The position numbers were made by a program, and so were the translations under genes. Of a stretch of DNA of 39,937 nt, positions 16,184 to 24,469 are shown in pieces. This DNA is from JACQHM01 sp964535215 (GTDB taxonomy: Bacteria; Methylomirabilota; Methylomirabilia; Methylomirabilales; JACQHM01), in contig CAZHST010000027.1 of the NCBI GenBank assembly GCA_964535215.1, positions 1-39,937 of the forward strand, read 5' to 3'. The notes beneath the pieces were generated by a model that ran no database searches, was not told where the DNA came from, and was given only the letters and a program-made list of their open reading frames with translations. Each line of letters opens with the position of its first letter. Position 1 is the stretch's first letter.

Positions 16184-17145
16184 GCTTTCTCGGCAACGAT
16201 CTCACCAAGGAGGCCCCGGGGGCGGAAGATCAGGATGAGGATCAGGAGGCTGAACGCGAGGATGTCCTTGTACTCCGCCCCAAAGGCCCCGCCGGTCAAG
16301 AGGGAGAGATAAGAGGCTGAAAAGGCCTCCAGCAGGCCAAGGACGAGTCCCCCCACCATAGCCCCTGGGATGTTACCGATCCCACCCAGGACGGCGGCGG
16401 TGAAGGCCTTCAGACCTGGGATAAAACCTGTATAGGGATTGATCAGGCTGTACTGGATGCCAAAGAGCACCCCTGCCGCCCCACCCATGGCCCCTCCGAT
16501 CAAGAAGGTCACCGAGATAATCCGGTTGACATCGATCCCCATCAAACTGGCCGTCACCTGATCCTCGGCCACTGCCCGTATCGCCTTGCCAATCCTCGTC
16601 CGGTTGACAAACAGTTGGAGGGCGGTCAGCATCAGAAGGGCTGAGACGATGACGACCAGCGACTTCAGCGGGATGTCAATGGTAGCCCCTAGCCTGAGAC
16701 GGCGGTCAAAGAATTCGATGGAAGGGTAGGTCAGGTAGAAGGCGTTTCGCCAGAGGCTCTCAAAGAGGCGGATGGCATCCTGGAGGAAGAAGGAAGTCCC
16801 GATGGCGGAGATCAGGGGGATAAGCCGTGGGGCACCCCGGAGGGGCCGATAGGCGACCCGTTCGACCAGGACGGCCAAGAGTCCGCTCCCGGCCATACCG
16901 GCCAGAACCAGGACGAGGAGCAGGAGAAAAGGAGGGATGACCGAAAGGTACCCGGCGGCCTGGAGGGAGAGGAGGATCTCGATTCCGACAAAGGCCCCAA
17001 AGACAAAGATCTCGCTATGGGCGAAGTTGATGAGCTGGAGCACCCCATAGATCATGGTGTAGCCCAGGGCGATCAGGGCGTACATAAACCCCAGGCTGAT
17101 CCCATCCATCAACACCTGGGGGAGGATGGCAACCAAGAGATCCAT
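16180..17145 (-). CDS. livH: Branched-chain amino acid ABC transporter, permease LivH
   Basis: The partner permease of LivM, 321 aa, with about eight membrane helices. GISLGFMYALIALGYTMIYGVLQLINFAHSE is cut here to its key parts: GYTMIYG and INFAHSEIF, both diagnostic of LivH. The coupling loop is GKAIRAVAEDQVTASLMGID, followed by GGAMGGAAGVLFG. The ATG abuts the livK stop exactly (TAAATG), so translation is probably coupled. Confidence 0.93.
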   Translation of the reverse strand: MDLLVAILPQVLMDGISLGFMYALIALGYTMIYGVLQLINFAHSEIFVFGAFVGIEILLSLQAAGYLSVIPPFLLLLVLVLAGMAGSGLLAVLVERVAYRPLRGAPRLIPLISAIGTSFFLQDAIRLFESLWRNAFYLTYPSIEFFDRRLRLGATIDIPLKSLVVIVSALLMLTALQLFVNRTRIGKAIRAVAEDQVTASLMGIDVNRIISVTFLIGGAMGGAAGVLFGIQYSLINPYTGFIPGLKAFTAAVLGGIGNIPGAMVGGLVLGLLEAFSASYLSLLTGGAFGAEYKDILAFSLLILILIFRPRGLLGEIVAEKA

Positions 17146-18360
17146 TTAGCCCTTCTTTAAAGGTGGCGCTGCGATCTCCAGGGTCTTGACGACCTTGTTC
17201 TGGCCCCACCTGGTCGGATCGGGGGAAAGGACCTGGATGATGAAGTACTTGGCCTTGACCGGATCCCCCTTCCCATCGAAATTGATCATCCCGGTGATCC
17301 CTTTAAAGTTCCTGATCCTCCTAATGGCCGCGCTGACCTGGGTTCGGGTTGGTTTCCTGCCCCCGGCCTCCTTGATTCCCAGCTCGATGGCCTTGAGCCC
17401 AATGGCCGCCGCATCGTAGGCTTGGGCGGCAAAGGGTTCGGGGTCCTTGCCAAACCTGGCCTTGTAAGCCTTGATGAAGTCCTTGGCCTCCGGGTAGATC
17501 GTTGGAGGGCCCACGACGGTTGTATAGTGCATGCCGACGACGGCTCGACCTGCGATCTTCACCAGCTCCGAGGAATCCAACCCGTCAGGGCCCAGGAAGC
17601 GGCTCGTGATTCCCTTCTCCCTGGCCTGCTTGAAGAAGACTGCCGCCTGATTGTAGATCCCCCCGAAGTAGATTAGGTCCGGGTTCTTGGCCTTGATCGG
17701 GATCAGGATTGGGTCAAAGTTCGATCGCTCCTCCGTTCCCTCAAAGCCGAGGATGGTGACGCCAAGCCGCTTGGCTGTGTCACGGAAGAATTCGGCCACC
17801 CCCTGGCCATAGAGGGTCTTGTCGTGGACGATGTAGACGGACTTGACCTTCAGATCCTCCTTGGCGAACCTCGCCCCCACCTCCCCCTGGACATCATCCC
17901 GCCCACAGACCCGGCTCACATTGGGGTAGTTCCTGTCGGTGATGAGGGGGTTCGTGTTGGCCGGTGAGATCATCGCAAGGTTCGGCCCCTGGTCCTTGTA
18001 GATCTCTGATGAGGGCAGGGCAACCCCTGAGTTCAGGTGGCCGATCACCAGGAGGATATCCGGATCGGCGACAATCCGCTTGGCATTGGCCACCCCCACA
18101 TCGGGTTTTGCCTGATCGTCGAAGGGGACCAGGACCACCCTGAACCCGAGTTTCTCAATGGACCCCTTGAACCGTTCAATGGCAAGCTGGGCTCCATTCT
18201 TAATCCCCTCCCCAAGGGCTGACTGCTCGCCCGAGAGGGGGCTCTGGGTGGCGATCTTTATGACTCCCTTTTGGGCAGATGCCAGGGAAGTCAGGACGGA
18301 GAAGCTGATGGCCAGGGTGGCGATCAGCATGAGGAATCGCTGAAGCCATGTGCACCTCAT
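17146..18360 (-). CDS. livK: Branched-chain amino acid ABC transporter, substrate-binding protein
   Basis: A periplasmic type I binding protein of 404 aa with a Sec signal peptide (hydrophobic core FLMLIATLAISFSVL, likely cut after SLASA). The mature N-terminus VIKIATQSPLSGEQSALGEGIKNGAQLAIE is typical of the Leu/Ile/Val-binding family; GHLNSGVALPSSEIY and AYDAAAIGLKAIELG follow. The ligand cannot be read from sequence; amino acids are likeliest, with urea or aromatic compounds possible. ATG at 18360 has GGGAGGAG close upstream. It is the first liv gene, 33 bases after thiE. Confidence 0.92.
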   Translation of the reverse strand: MRCTWLQRFLMLIATLAISFSVLTSLASAQKGVIKIATQSPLSGEQSALGEGIKNGAQLAIERFKGSIEKLGFRVVLVPFDDQAKPDVGVANAKRIVADPDILLVIGHLNSGVALPSSEIYKDQGPNLAMISPANTNPLITDRNYPNVSRVCGRDDVQGEVGARFAKEDLKVKSVYIVHDKTLYGQGVAEFFRDTAKRLGVTILGFEGTEERSNFDPILIPIKAKNPDLIYFGGIYNQAAVFFKQAREKGITSRFLGPDGLDSSELVKIAGRAVVGMHYTTVVGPPTIYPEAKDFIKAYKARFGKDPEPFAAQAYDAAAIGLKAIELGIKEAGGRKPTRTQVSAAIRRIRNFKGITGMINFDGKGDPVKAKYFIIQVLSPDPTRWGQNKVVKTLEIAAPPLKKG

Positions 18361-18393
18361 GGTCTCCTCCCTTTGTCCCTTGCCGGGGCATTA

Positions 18394-19059
18394 TCAAGGG
18401 CAGGCCTGCCGGGCCTGACGGATCACGGTCATGAACCGCCTGGCGGCCTCTCTGACATCGGGCGCCCCAACAACCGCCGAGATCACGGCGGCTCCAGCGG
18501 CCCCGGCGGCGATGACCTCTGACACATTCGCCAAGGTAATCCCCCCGATGGCCAAGATGGGGATCGTCACGTTCAGCCGGATGTCCCGGATGAGGGAGGG
18601 CCCCCTCGGTTCGTAGCCGGTCTCCTTTGTCCCGGTTCTGAAGATGGGGCCGACCCCGATGTAATCGGCGCCATCTTCCTGGGCCTTCAGGGCCTGCTCC
18701 AGGGAGTGGGTGGAGATGCCCAGAAGCCTCCCCTTCCCCAACAGCCTCCTCGCCGCTTTGGCGGGGAGATCCTCCTGGCCCAAATGGACCCCGTCGGCTC
18801 CGACGGCGAGGGCCAGATCCAGGCGATCGTTCACGATAAAGGTGGCCCCGAAGCTTCGGCACAGTTCAGCGATCTCAAGCGCCTCGGGGAGAAGGCTCCG
18901 GATAGGAGCCTCCTTGTCCCGGAGCTGGATCATTCCCGCGCCCCCCTCCAAGGCCCTCTTGGCCATGTCGAGGTGGGAGAGGCCCCCCGAGACCCGCCGG
19001 TCGGTGATGACGCATAAATCCCAGACAACAACGCGGGGATCGGAGACGAGATCCCTCAT
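18394..19059 (-). CDS. thiE: Thiamine-phosphate synthase
   Basis: Joins HMP pyrophosphate and the thiazole phosphate to make thiamine phosphate, in a TIM barrel of 221 aa. Landmarks are VITDRRVSGG at the N-terminus, GAGMIQLRDKEAP, the pyrophosphate-site FIVNDRLDLALAVGADGVHLGQ, and GVGPIFRTGTKE. IPILAIGGITLANVSEVIAAGA is the C-terminal phosphate-binding loop. It starts three bases after efp. No TPP-riboswitch-like structure was seen upstream, as expected inside an operon. Confidence 0.93.
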   Translation of the reverse strand: MRDLVSDPRVVVWDLCVITDRRVSGGLSHLDMAKRALEGGAGMIQLRDKEAPIRSLLPEALEIAELCRSFGATFIVNDRLDLALAVGADGVHLGQEDLPAKAARRLLGKGRLLGISTHSLEQALKAQEDGADYIGVGPIFRTGTKETGYEPRGPSLIRDIRLNVTIPILAIGGITLANVSEVIAAGAAGAAVISAVVGAPDVREAARRFMTVIRQARQACP

Positions 19060-19062
19060 GCC

Positions 19063-19620
19063 TTAGACCCTCTCAACGTAGGTTCCGGTTCTGGTATCAA
19101 CGCGGATCTTGTCACCGACCTCGATGAACAGGGGGACCTGGATGACGGCCCCGGTCTCCAGCCTCGCCGGTTTGGAACCCCCCTGGGCGGTATCCCCTTT
19201 GACACCCGGGTCCGTCTCGACCACGGAAAGCTCCACGAAGATCGGGAGCTCGACAGAAACGGCCTCGCCCCGATGGAAGTAGGTGGTGAGGGTGAGCTCC
19301 TCCTTCAAGAAATCCTTCGCAGGTCCCAGGGCTCCCTCCCCGAGGGGAAACTGCTCGTAGGTCTCTAGGTCCATGAAGATATAGTCGGCTCCGCTTCTGT
19401 AGAGGAACTGGACCTTTCGTTCCTCGATCTGGGCAAGGGAAACCTTTTCCTCGGTTCGGAAGGTCTTGTCCAGGAGGGTGCCGTTTTTCAGGTTCCGGAG
19501 CTTTGTCCGCATGAAGGCCCCCCCCTTTCCCGGCTTCACCCACTGATACTCCAGCACGACATAGGGAACACCGTCCAGCTCAAGCTTCATCCCGGTCCGA
19601 AGATCTCCTGCAGAAATCAA
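19063..19620 (-). CDS. efp: Translation elongation factor P
   Basis: Relieves ribosome stalling at polyproline. It is 185 aa with three OB-like beta-barrel domains. The modification-loop tip is KPGKGGAF, with the modifiable Lys at residue 32, so beta-lysylation or a similar modification is possible; no epmA or epmB is in the window. The C-terminal signature is GDKIRVDTRTGTYVERV. The start is a TTG at 19620, supported by AAGGAGGG nine bases upstream and by the normal N-terminus ISAGDLRTG. The proline-rich PilQ, PilP and SPOR proteins here would be natural EF-P clients (inference). Confidence 0.96.
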   Translation of the reverse strand: MISAGDLRTGMKLELDGVPYVVLEYQWVKPGKGGAFMRTKLRNLKNGTLLDKTFRTEEKVSLAQIEERKVQFLYRSGADYIFMDLETYEQFPLGEGALGPAKDFLKEELTLTTYFHRGEAVSVELPIFVELSVVETDPGVKGDTAQGGSKPARLETGAVIQVPLFIEVGDKIRVDTRTGTYVERV

Positions 19621-19662
19621 GAGAACATCCCTCCTTCTCCACCAAGGGTCAAGGGGGAAGCC

Positions 19663-20145
19663 TCAAGGAAGCTTCCCAGCCTGATCCCCTACTGGTTTGC
19701 CCTTTTCCCTTTGCTCGATGAGGGCCAGGGCGGCCTGGACGCCGAGGAGATAACTTAACGGGCCGAATCCCGAGATCTGCCCATCGGCTACCTCGGCGAT
19801 GAAGGAATGGTGCCGGAAGGGTTCCCGCCGGTGGATGTTGGAGAGGTGGACCTCGACCGTTGGGAGGGCGGAGGCGACGAGGGCATCCCGGAGGGCCACA
19901 CTGGTATGGGTTAAGGCGGCAGGGTTGATCACGATGGCCTCAGCCCACGTCATTGCCTCATGGATCGCGTCAATCAAGACCCCTTCATGGTTCGATTGAA
20001 CAAAGCGGACCTCGACGTTCATCGAGGCCGCGTAGCGCCTCACCTGTTCCTCGATCTCCTCCAGGGTCGTTGAGCCATAGACCTCCGGCTCCCTCCGGCC
20101 CAAGAGGTTCAAATTCGGCCCGTTCAGAATGAGGATCCGCCTCAT
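19663..20145 (-). CDS. aroQ: 3-dehydroquinate dehydratase, type II
   Basis: The third shikimate-pathway step, 3-dehydroquinate to 3-dehydroshikimate, by the dodecameric type II enzyme. It is 160 aa. Catalytic motifs are LILNGPNLNLLGRREPEVYG (the Tyr and Arg of the lid), QSNHEGVLIDAIHEA, INPAALTHTSVALRDAL with the Asn/His site, and EVHLSNIHRREPFRHHS. It sits 17 bases after the roadblock gene in the aro series and 42 bases before efp. Confidence 0.96.
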   Translation of the reverse strand: MRRILILNGPNLNLLGRREPEVYGSTTLEEIEEQVRRYAASMNVEVRFVQSNHEGVLIDAIHEAMTWAEAIVINPAALTHTSVALRDALVASALPTVEVHLSNIHRREPFRHHSFIAEVADGQISGFGPLSYLLGVQAALALIEQREKGKPVGDQAGKLP

Positions 20146-20162
20146 AACCTCTCAGATCCCCA

Positions 20163-20516
20163 TCAAAACTCTTGTTCAATGGCCGGTAACATGGGGCGGA
20201 GGAGATGGCGGGCCCGGGCATGGCATCCGGCGGCTCCCACCAGGATCCCCAGGGTCAGGTCCCCTTGGGGAAAAGCAAAGGAAAGGCTCCGCCCTTCGGA
20301 GAGGATAGAGATCCCCTTTGTCCCCCCCAGGCCCATTTCCCGCCCGAAGGTAAGGGCCTCCCTGAGAAGGGAGGCATACTCCGCCCCTATCACCTCCAAG
20401 TCCACACCCTCTTTCGCCACGCCTTCAATGAGGAGACCATCGAAGGCCATGAGGAACGCCCCTTCGGCCCCCTTGACCCTTTCGATCAACGAACCCAACA
20501 GGGCTTGAAACTCCAC
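20163..20516 (-). CDS. Roadblock/LC7-domain protein (MglB-like)
   Basis: A single roadblock/LC7 domain of 117 aa, the family that acts as GTPase-activating or scaffold partner of small Ras-like GTPases (for example MglB with MglA in polarity and type IV pilus motility). The pattern is VKGAEGAFLMAFDGLLIEGV, AEYASLLREAL and LGILVGAAGCHARARHLLRP. The start is GTG at 20516, one base past the TPR stop, with AGAGGAG five bases upstream, so the two are coupled. No MglA-like GTPase is in the window. It is unusual inside an aro operon. Confidence 0.75.
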   Translation of the reverse strand: MEFQALLGSLIERVKGAEGAFLMAFDGLLIEGVAKEGVDLEVIGAEYASLLREALTFGREMGLGGTKGISILSEGRSLSFAFPQGDLTLGILVGAAGCHARARHLLRPMLPAIEQEF

Positions 20517-20517
20517 C

Positions 20518-21423
20518 TTAGCTCCTCTGACGGAGGGCCTTTAGCCGCTGGAGCTCCTCCAACCATTCTTCAAAGATGATCAGGAGGCGTTGCTCGAACC
20601 CCGAGGGTGCCTCCCGAGGCTGGGGGATCTCGGGACCTACGGCAGCAACCGGCTCCTCCTGGACCCCCTCTGCCCTCTGCCGGTCCTCTCGTCCTCCCGG
20701 CTCTTCCTCCGACTTCGAGGTCAAGAGCTCCCGGGCTGGAGCGAGGTCCTCGTGGAGCCGTCGAAGCTCACCAAGGGCTTCCAGTTTCCGTTTCAGGTAC
20801 TCTTTGGAAGGGTCCTCCTCCAGAAGCTTCCGGTAGAGATGGGCGGCCTCCTCGAGAAGCCCCTGCTGGATGTAGAGATCGGCCAGGGTCTCGCTGAGGG
20901 GAATCCCTTCCAGGGCATCTTGAGGGTCCCTCGACCCTTCGAGGACCCCCCCCGCGCTTTCCCCTTCGGGCTGAACCTCCTTGGGTCCAGGTTCAGGTCC
21001 GGTCAGGGAAGGTGTCGGAGCCGGTGGGAGGGTGTGCAGAAGCTCCTTGACCTCTCGGTCGAAAGGGTTTAACCTGAGGACCTCATCATAGCATTTCCTC
21101 GCCTCGGCCTGCCTTCCCTGCTGGAGGTAGATCTCCCCCAGGAGCCGGTGGGCAAGGAGGTTCTCTGAATCCAGTTCGATGACCTTGAGAAACTCCCCTT
21201 CCGCCCGATCCAGTTCCCCCTTTTCGAGATAGGCCCTTCCCAGGACGACCCTGGCGCTCACGTAGGTAGGATGATCCTTCAACCCCTGGAGGCAGATCTC
21301 GATGGCCTCATCGAGGAACCCTTCCTTCCGATAGGCATCAGCCAGTTGGGCGAAGGCCCTCGATTTCGGATCCCTCGCCCATCGAGCGGCATGGCGTTCG
21401 ATCTCTTCCGAAGGCGCAGGCAT
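20518..21423 (-). CDS. Tetratricopeptide-repeat protein
   Basis: A 301-aa protein with no signal peptide or membrane segment. The N-terminal half has about three TPRs (FAQLADAYRKEGFLDEAIEI, VVLGRAYLEKGELDRAEGEF, HRLLGEIYLQQGRQAEARKC). After an acidic, proline-rich linker comes a further TPR near residues 180-210 (ADLYIQQGLLEEAAHLYRKL). The rest is low-complexity, Glu-rich and helical. It is a likely cytoplasmic protein-protein interaction scaffold, probably working with the roadblock protein encoded one base downstream. It starts three bases after aroB. Confidence 0.82.
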   Translation of the reverse strand: MPAPSEEIERHAARWARDPKSRAFAQLADAYRKEGFLDEAIEICLQGLKDHPTYVSARVVLGRAYLEKGELDRAEGEFLKVIELDSENLLAHRLLGEIYLQQGRQAEARKCYDEVLRLNPFDREVKELLHTLPPAPTPSLTGPEPGPKEVQPEGESAGGVLEGSRDPQDALEGIPLSETLADLYIQQGLLEEAAHLYRKLLEEDPSKEYLKRKLEALGELRRLHEDLAPARELLTSKSEEEPGGREDRQRAEGVQEEPVAAVGPEIPQPREAPSGFEQRLLIIFEEWLEELQRLKALRQRS

Positions 21424-21426
21424 GGC

Positions 21427-22509
21427 TCACTCCTGAAGCGAGGCAAGGACTTCTTCCAGCTCCTTCAAGTCTTCAACCCAACTCACCGTAACATGCCCGA
21501 TCCCCTTTGTCAAGACGAGGCGAGGCACCGTCTCCCTGACCTTTTTATCGTAGAAGATCGCCGTGATGACCTCCCCCGGGGGAACGGGAAGGGCGGTGGG
21601 AAGGCCTGTTCGAGCCAGCAGGTCCCGGATCCGCTGAAGATCCTCCTCCTGGCAGAGCCCTCGCTTGAAGGAAAGCGTCGCGGCCACGAGCATCCCAATG
21701 GCCACGGCCTCACCGTGGCGGAACCGGCCGTAGCCGGTCAAGGCCTCGATGGCATGCCCCACGGTATGGCCGAAGTTCAGGACGATCCTTCGACCTTCCT
21801 CCCGCTCATCCTGGGCCACGATCCCTGCCTTGATCCGGCAGGAGGTCAGGACGATCTCGGTCAGGGCCTCCTGGTCCCGGGCCAGGATGGCCTCCAGGTT
21901 GAGTTCCAGGTACCGGAACAGTCCGGGGTCGGCGATGACCCCGTACTTGATCACCTCAGCCAGGCCGGCCTTCAGCTCCCGCTCGGGAAGGGTCCTCAAG
22001 AAGCCGACATCGGCCAGGACAAAGCTGGGCTGGTAGAAGGCCCCGATCAGGTTCTTCCCCTCGGGGAGGTTGACCGCCACCTTCCCACCGATACTGGCAT
22101 CAACCTGGGCGACCAGGGAGGTCGGGACCTGGATCAGGGGAATCCCCCGCATGAAGGTGGCTGCCACGAACCCTCCCAGGTCCCCGATGACCCCTCCCCC
22201 CAGGGCGAAGAGGGGGGACCGGCGATCCATCCGGTGACGGAGGAGTTCGCGATAAAGGACTGCGGCCCGCTCCAGGGACTTCTCACCCTCCCCATCAGGG
22301 ATCTCGATCAAGGCCGTTTCAAAGCCGGCCTCCTCCAACGAAGCCCTGGCAGCCTTGCCATAGAGGGCGCCGATGACAGGGTTCGTCAGGATCAGGGCCC
22401 GTCTGGAAAGGTCTTGCTCCCGGGCAAGCCTCCCCAGGGCGGCCAGGATCCCGGTCCCTACGTAGATCGGATAGCTCCGGTCTCTTAAAGGGACGGCGAT
22501 GGTTTCCAC
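21427..22509 (-). CDS. aroB: 3-dehydroquinate synthase
   Basis: The second shikimate-pathway step, DAHP to 3-dehydroquinate, using NAD and a divalent metal. It is 360 aa. The NAD-binding and active-site block is ALGGGVIGDLGGFVAATF, followed by PTSLVAQVDASIGGKVAVN with the conserved Lys. NFGHTVGHAIEALTGY and RFRHGEAVAIGM supply the metal-binding histidines. The start is GTG at 22509 with GAGAGG five bases upstream. It lies 12 bases after aroK. Confidence 0.96.
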   Translation of the reverse strand: METIAVPLRDRSYPIYVGTGILAALGRLAREQDLSRRALILTNPVIGALYGKAARASLEEAGFETALIEIPDGEGEKSLERAAVLYRELLRHRMDRRSPLFALGGGVIGDLGGFVAATFMRGIPLIQVPTSLVAQVDASIGGKVAVNLPEGKNLIGAFYQPSFVLADVGFLRTLPERELKAGLAEVIKYGVIADPGLFRYLELNLEAILARDQEALTEIVLTSCRIKAGIVAQDEREEGRRIVLNFGHTVGHAIEALTGYGRFRHGEAVAIGMLVAATLSFKRGLCQEEDLQRIRDLLARTGLPTALPVPPGEVITAIFYDKKVRETVPRLVLTKGIGHVTVSWVEDLKELEEVLASLQE

Positions 22510-22521
22510 CCCAGACCTCTC

Positions 22522-23082
22522 TCAGTAAAGGCTTTGCACCCGGATCGGGCGGCCGATCCCCTTCTGTTCCAGGAAGGTCATGACGGCTTCAACAACCTCA
22601 TTGAGGGGGTGGCCCGTGGTATCAATCAAGACATCCGCGGCGGTTCGATAGAAAGGGTCCCTTTGCTCCTGAAGCTCCCGGACCCTTGCGAGAAGCGCGG
22701 GACCCCGAAGCCCCTTCAGCATGGGTCGGGAGGTCGAGTCGGGGATCCGGGCCAGGATCGCCTCAGGCTCTGCGGTGAGACAGATCACAACCCCTCCCTC
22801 CTTCAGGTGCCGCACGTTCTCGGGATCCATCACAGCCCCCCCACCCGTCGCAATAATACAATCCTTCGCCTGCGCAAGGCGGGCAATGACCTCCCGCTCC
22901 CGTCTCCGGAAGTCGGCCTCATTCTCGCCGTTCGGGCCGAAGATCTGGGCGATGGTTCGTCCCTCCTCCTCCTCGATCACCTGATCAATGTCGAAAAAGG
23001 GGAGGTGGAGTCTCTCGGCCAGGAGGCGGCCGACCTCCGTCTTCCCTGTCCCCATGAACCCGATCAGCACGATCTTTGCCAT
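22522..23082 (-). CDS. aroK: Shikimate kinase
   Basis: Phosphorylates shikimate with ATP, in the cytoplasm. It is 186 aa, the usual size. Walker A is LIGFMGTGKTEVGRLLA, then FFDIDQVIEEEEGRTIAQIF with the shikimate-binding Asp, FRRREREVI with its Arg, and ATGGGAVMDPENVR. The lid region contains STSRPMLKG. It lies 44 bases after aroC and directly before aroB, a common arrangement. Confidence 0.95.
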   Translation of the reverse strand: MAKIVLIGFMGTGKTEVGRLLAERLHLPFFDIDQVIEEEEGRTIAQIFGPNGENEADFRRREREVIARLAQAKDCIIATGGGAVMDPENVRHLKEGGVVICLTAEPEAILARIPDSTSRPMLKGLRGPALLARVRELQEQRDPFYRTAADVLIDTTGHPLNEVVEAVMTFLEQKGIGRPIRVQSLY

Positions 23083-23126
23083 CTTTCTTTCAGTCCCCTA
23101 TTCGTCGGGTCACCCGATTCATGGGG

Positions 23127-24329
23127 CTAAAAGTTTTTCAGGTAGTCCAGATACCCTTCGTAATTCCGGCGGACCTCCTCCAGGCTGTCCCCGCCGAACT
23201 TCTCCAGGAAGGCGGAGGCCAGGGTGATGGCCACCATCGCCTCCCCGACAACCCCTGCCGCTGGAACGGCGCAGACATCGGAGCGTTCGACGCTCGCCTG
23301 GAAAGGTTCCTTGGTGAGGAGGTCCACCGAGGAGAGGGGGGTGTACTGGGTCGAGAGGGGTTTCATGGCCGCCCGGAGGACAATCGGTTCCCCGTTCGTC
23401 ATCCCCCCTTCAAGCCCCCCGGCGTAGTTCGTCCTCCGGTAAAATCCTGTTCGATGGTTTCGGTCTGGGGTCTGGGGTCTGGGGTCTGGGGTCTGGTACA
23501 GGATTTCGTCATGGACCTCGAAGCCAAAGCGTCTCGCCGCTTGAAAGCCGAGCCCGATCTCAACCCCTTTGATAGCGTTGATGCTCATCACGGCATGGGC
23601 GAGCCTCCCGTCCAGGCGCTGGTCCCACTGGGCATAGCTCCCCAAGCCGACAGGGGGGTTTAGCACGACCACCTCGAAGACCCCCCCCAGGGAGGTCCCC
23701 TTCTCCTTCGCCTCATCAATCCGCTTCATCATCCCGAGAGACGCTTCGGGATCGGCACAGCGAACCGGGGAGGCCTCGGCCCGCTCCCTGATCTCGTCGT
23801 ACGAGAGCCCACCGACATGGGCCACCACATCGCCGATCTCCACCACATGGCTGAAGACCTCGATCCCGAACTCCCTGAGGAGCTTCTTGCAAACGGCTCC
23901 AACGGCCACCCGGGCGGCTGTTTCCCGGGCGCTCGCCCGCTCCAGGACATTCCGGACATCCCGATGGTTGTACTTCAAGGCCCCCACCAGATCGGCGTGG
24001 CCCGGCCGTGGCCGCGTCACCGGAGGACGGGTATCCCCCGCCTTTCCTTCCACCGCTGGATCCATCGTGGCCTTCCAGTTCTCCCAGTCCCGGTTGTGGA
24101 GCAGAAGGGCAATGGGACTCCCCAGGGTCTTGCCATGCCGAACGCCGGAGACGATGAGGATCTCATCCTTCTCGATCTTCATCCGTCCTCCCCGGCCGTA
24201 GCCCTGCTGCCGGCGGGAAAGCTCGCCGTTAATGTCCTCCGGGGTGAGGGGGAGGTTCGACGGCATCCCTTCCACAATGGCCACGAGGGAGGGGCCATGG
24301 GATTCCCCGGCTGTCAGGAACCTGAGCAT
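23127..24329 (-). CDS. aroC: Chorismate synthase
   Basis: The last common step to aromatic amino acids, EPSP to chorismate, needing reduced FMN. It is 400 aa. Signatures are GESHGPSLVAIVEGMPSNL, RQQGYGRGGRMKIEKDE, RPGHADLVGALKYNHRDVRN, RASARETAARVAVGAV, and GGMTNGEPIVLRAAMKP. An unusual proline/aspartate segment at residues about 278-290 (YQTPDPRPQTPDR) is encoded by five perfect 7-bp repeats. It falls in the loop before NYAGGLEGG that varies among homologues, so the enzyme is probably active. First gene of the aro series. Confidence 0.96.
   Translation of the reverse strand: MLRFLTAGESHGPSLVAIVEGMPSNLPLTPEDINGELSRRQQGYGRGGRMKIEKDEILIVSGVRHGKTLGSPIALLLHNRDWENWKATMDPAVEGKAGDTRPPVTRPRPGHADLVGALKYNHRDVRNVLERASARETAARVAVGAVCKKLLREFGIEVFSHVVEIGDVVAHVGGLSYDEIRERAEASPVRCADPEASLGMMKRIDEAKEKGTSLGGVFEVVVLNPPVGLGSYAQWDQRLDGRLAHAVMSINAIKGVEIGLGFQAARRFGFEVHDEILYQTPDPRPQTPDRNHRTGFYRRTNYAGGLEGGMTNGEPIVLRAAMKPLSTQYTPLSSVDLLTKEPFQASVERSDVCAVPAAGVVGEAMVAITLASAFLEKFGGDSLEEVRRNYEGYLDYLKNF
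23462..23496. repeat. Five perfect tandem copies of a 7-bp unit inside aroC
   Basis: On the plus strand the unit GGTCTGG occurs five times without interruption (35 bp). On the coding strand it reads CCAGACC repeats and gives a 7-residue protein period (QTPDPRP, then QTPD). Because seven is not a multiple of three, gain or loss of one unit would shift the aroC frame. Gain or loss of three units would keep it. Confidence 0.97.
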
Positions 24330-24409
24330 CAGCGACCTCGTTGTTCGCGTTCAGTGTCGAGTATGGGCTGGAGGCTAAGTGTTTACATTGTACACAAAAC
24401 CCGGCACCT

Positions 24410-24444
24410 GGAAAAGAGAAAACGCACCAGAAATGGTGCGTTTT
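24410..24444 (-). terminator. Rho-independent terminator after pilQ
   Basis: On the minus strand, 26 bases past the pilQ stop, a perfect 10-bp stem (arms 24435-24444 and 24419-24428, core CGCACC/GGTGCG) has a 6-nt loop. The 3' arm ends in TTTT and is followed by CTCTTTTCC. It can also form on the plus strand with a T-run. It ends the pil operon before aroC. The rest of the gap to aroC (24330-24409) has a TACAAT that could be the -10 of an aroC promoter, without a clear -35. Confidence 0.8.
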
Positions 24445-24469
24445 TCGTCGGAAGAGGGGGAAAGGACGC

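Noticed and set aside
23462..23496. Tandem repeat as a CRISPR array
   Set aside because: Units are contiguous 7-mers with no spacers and lie inside a coding gene.
24383..24394. Palindrome TACATTGTA before aroC as an operator
   Set aside because: A 4-1-4 dyad is expected by chance, and no regulator gene is linked.
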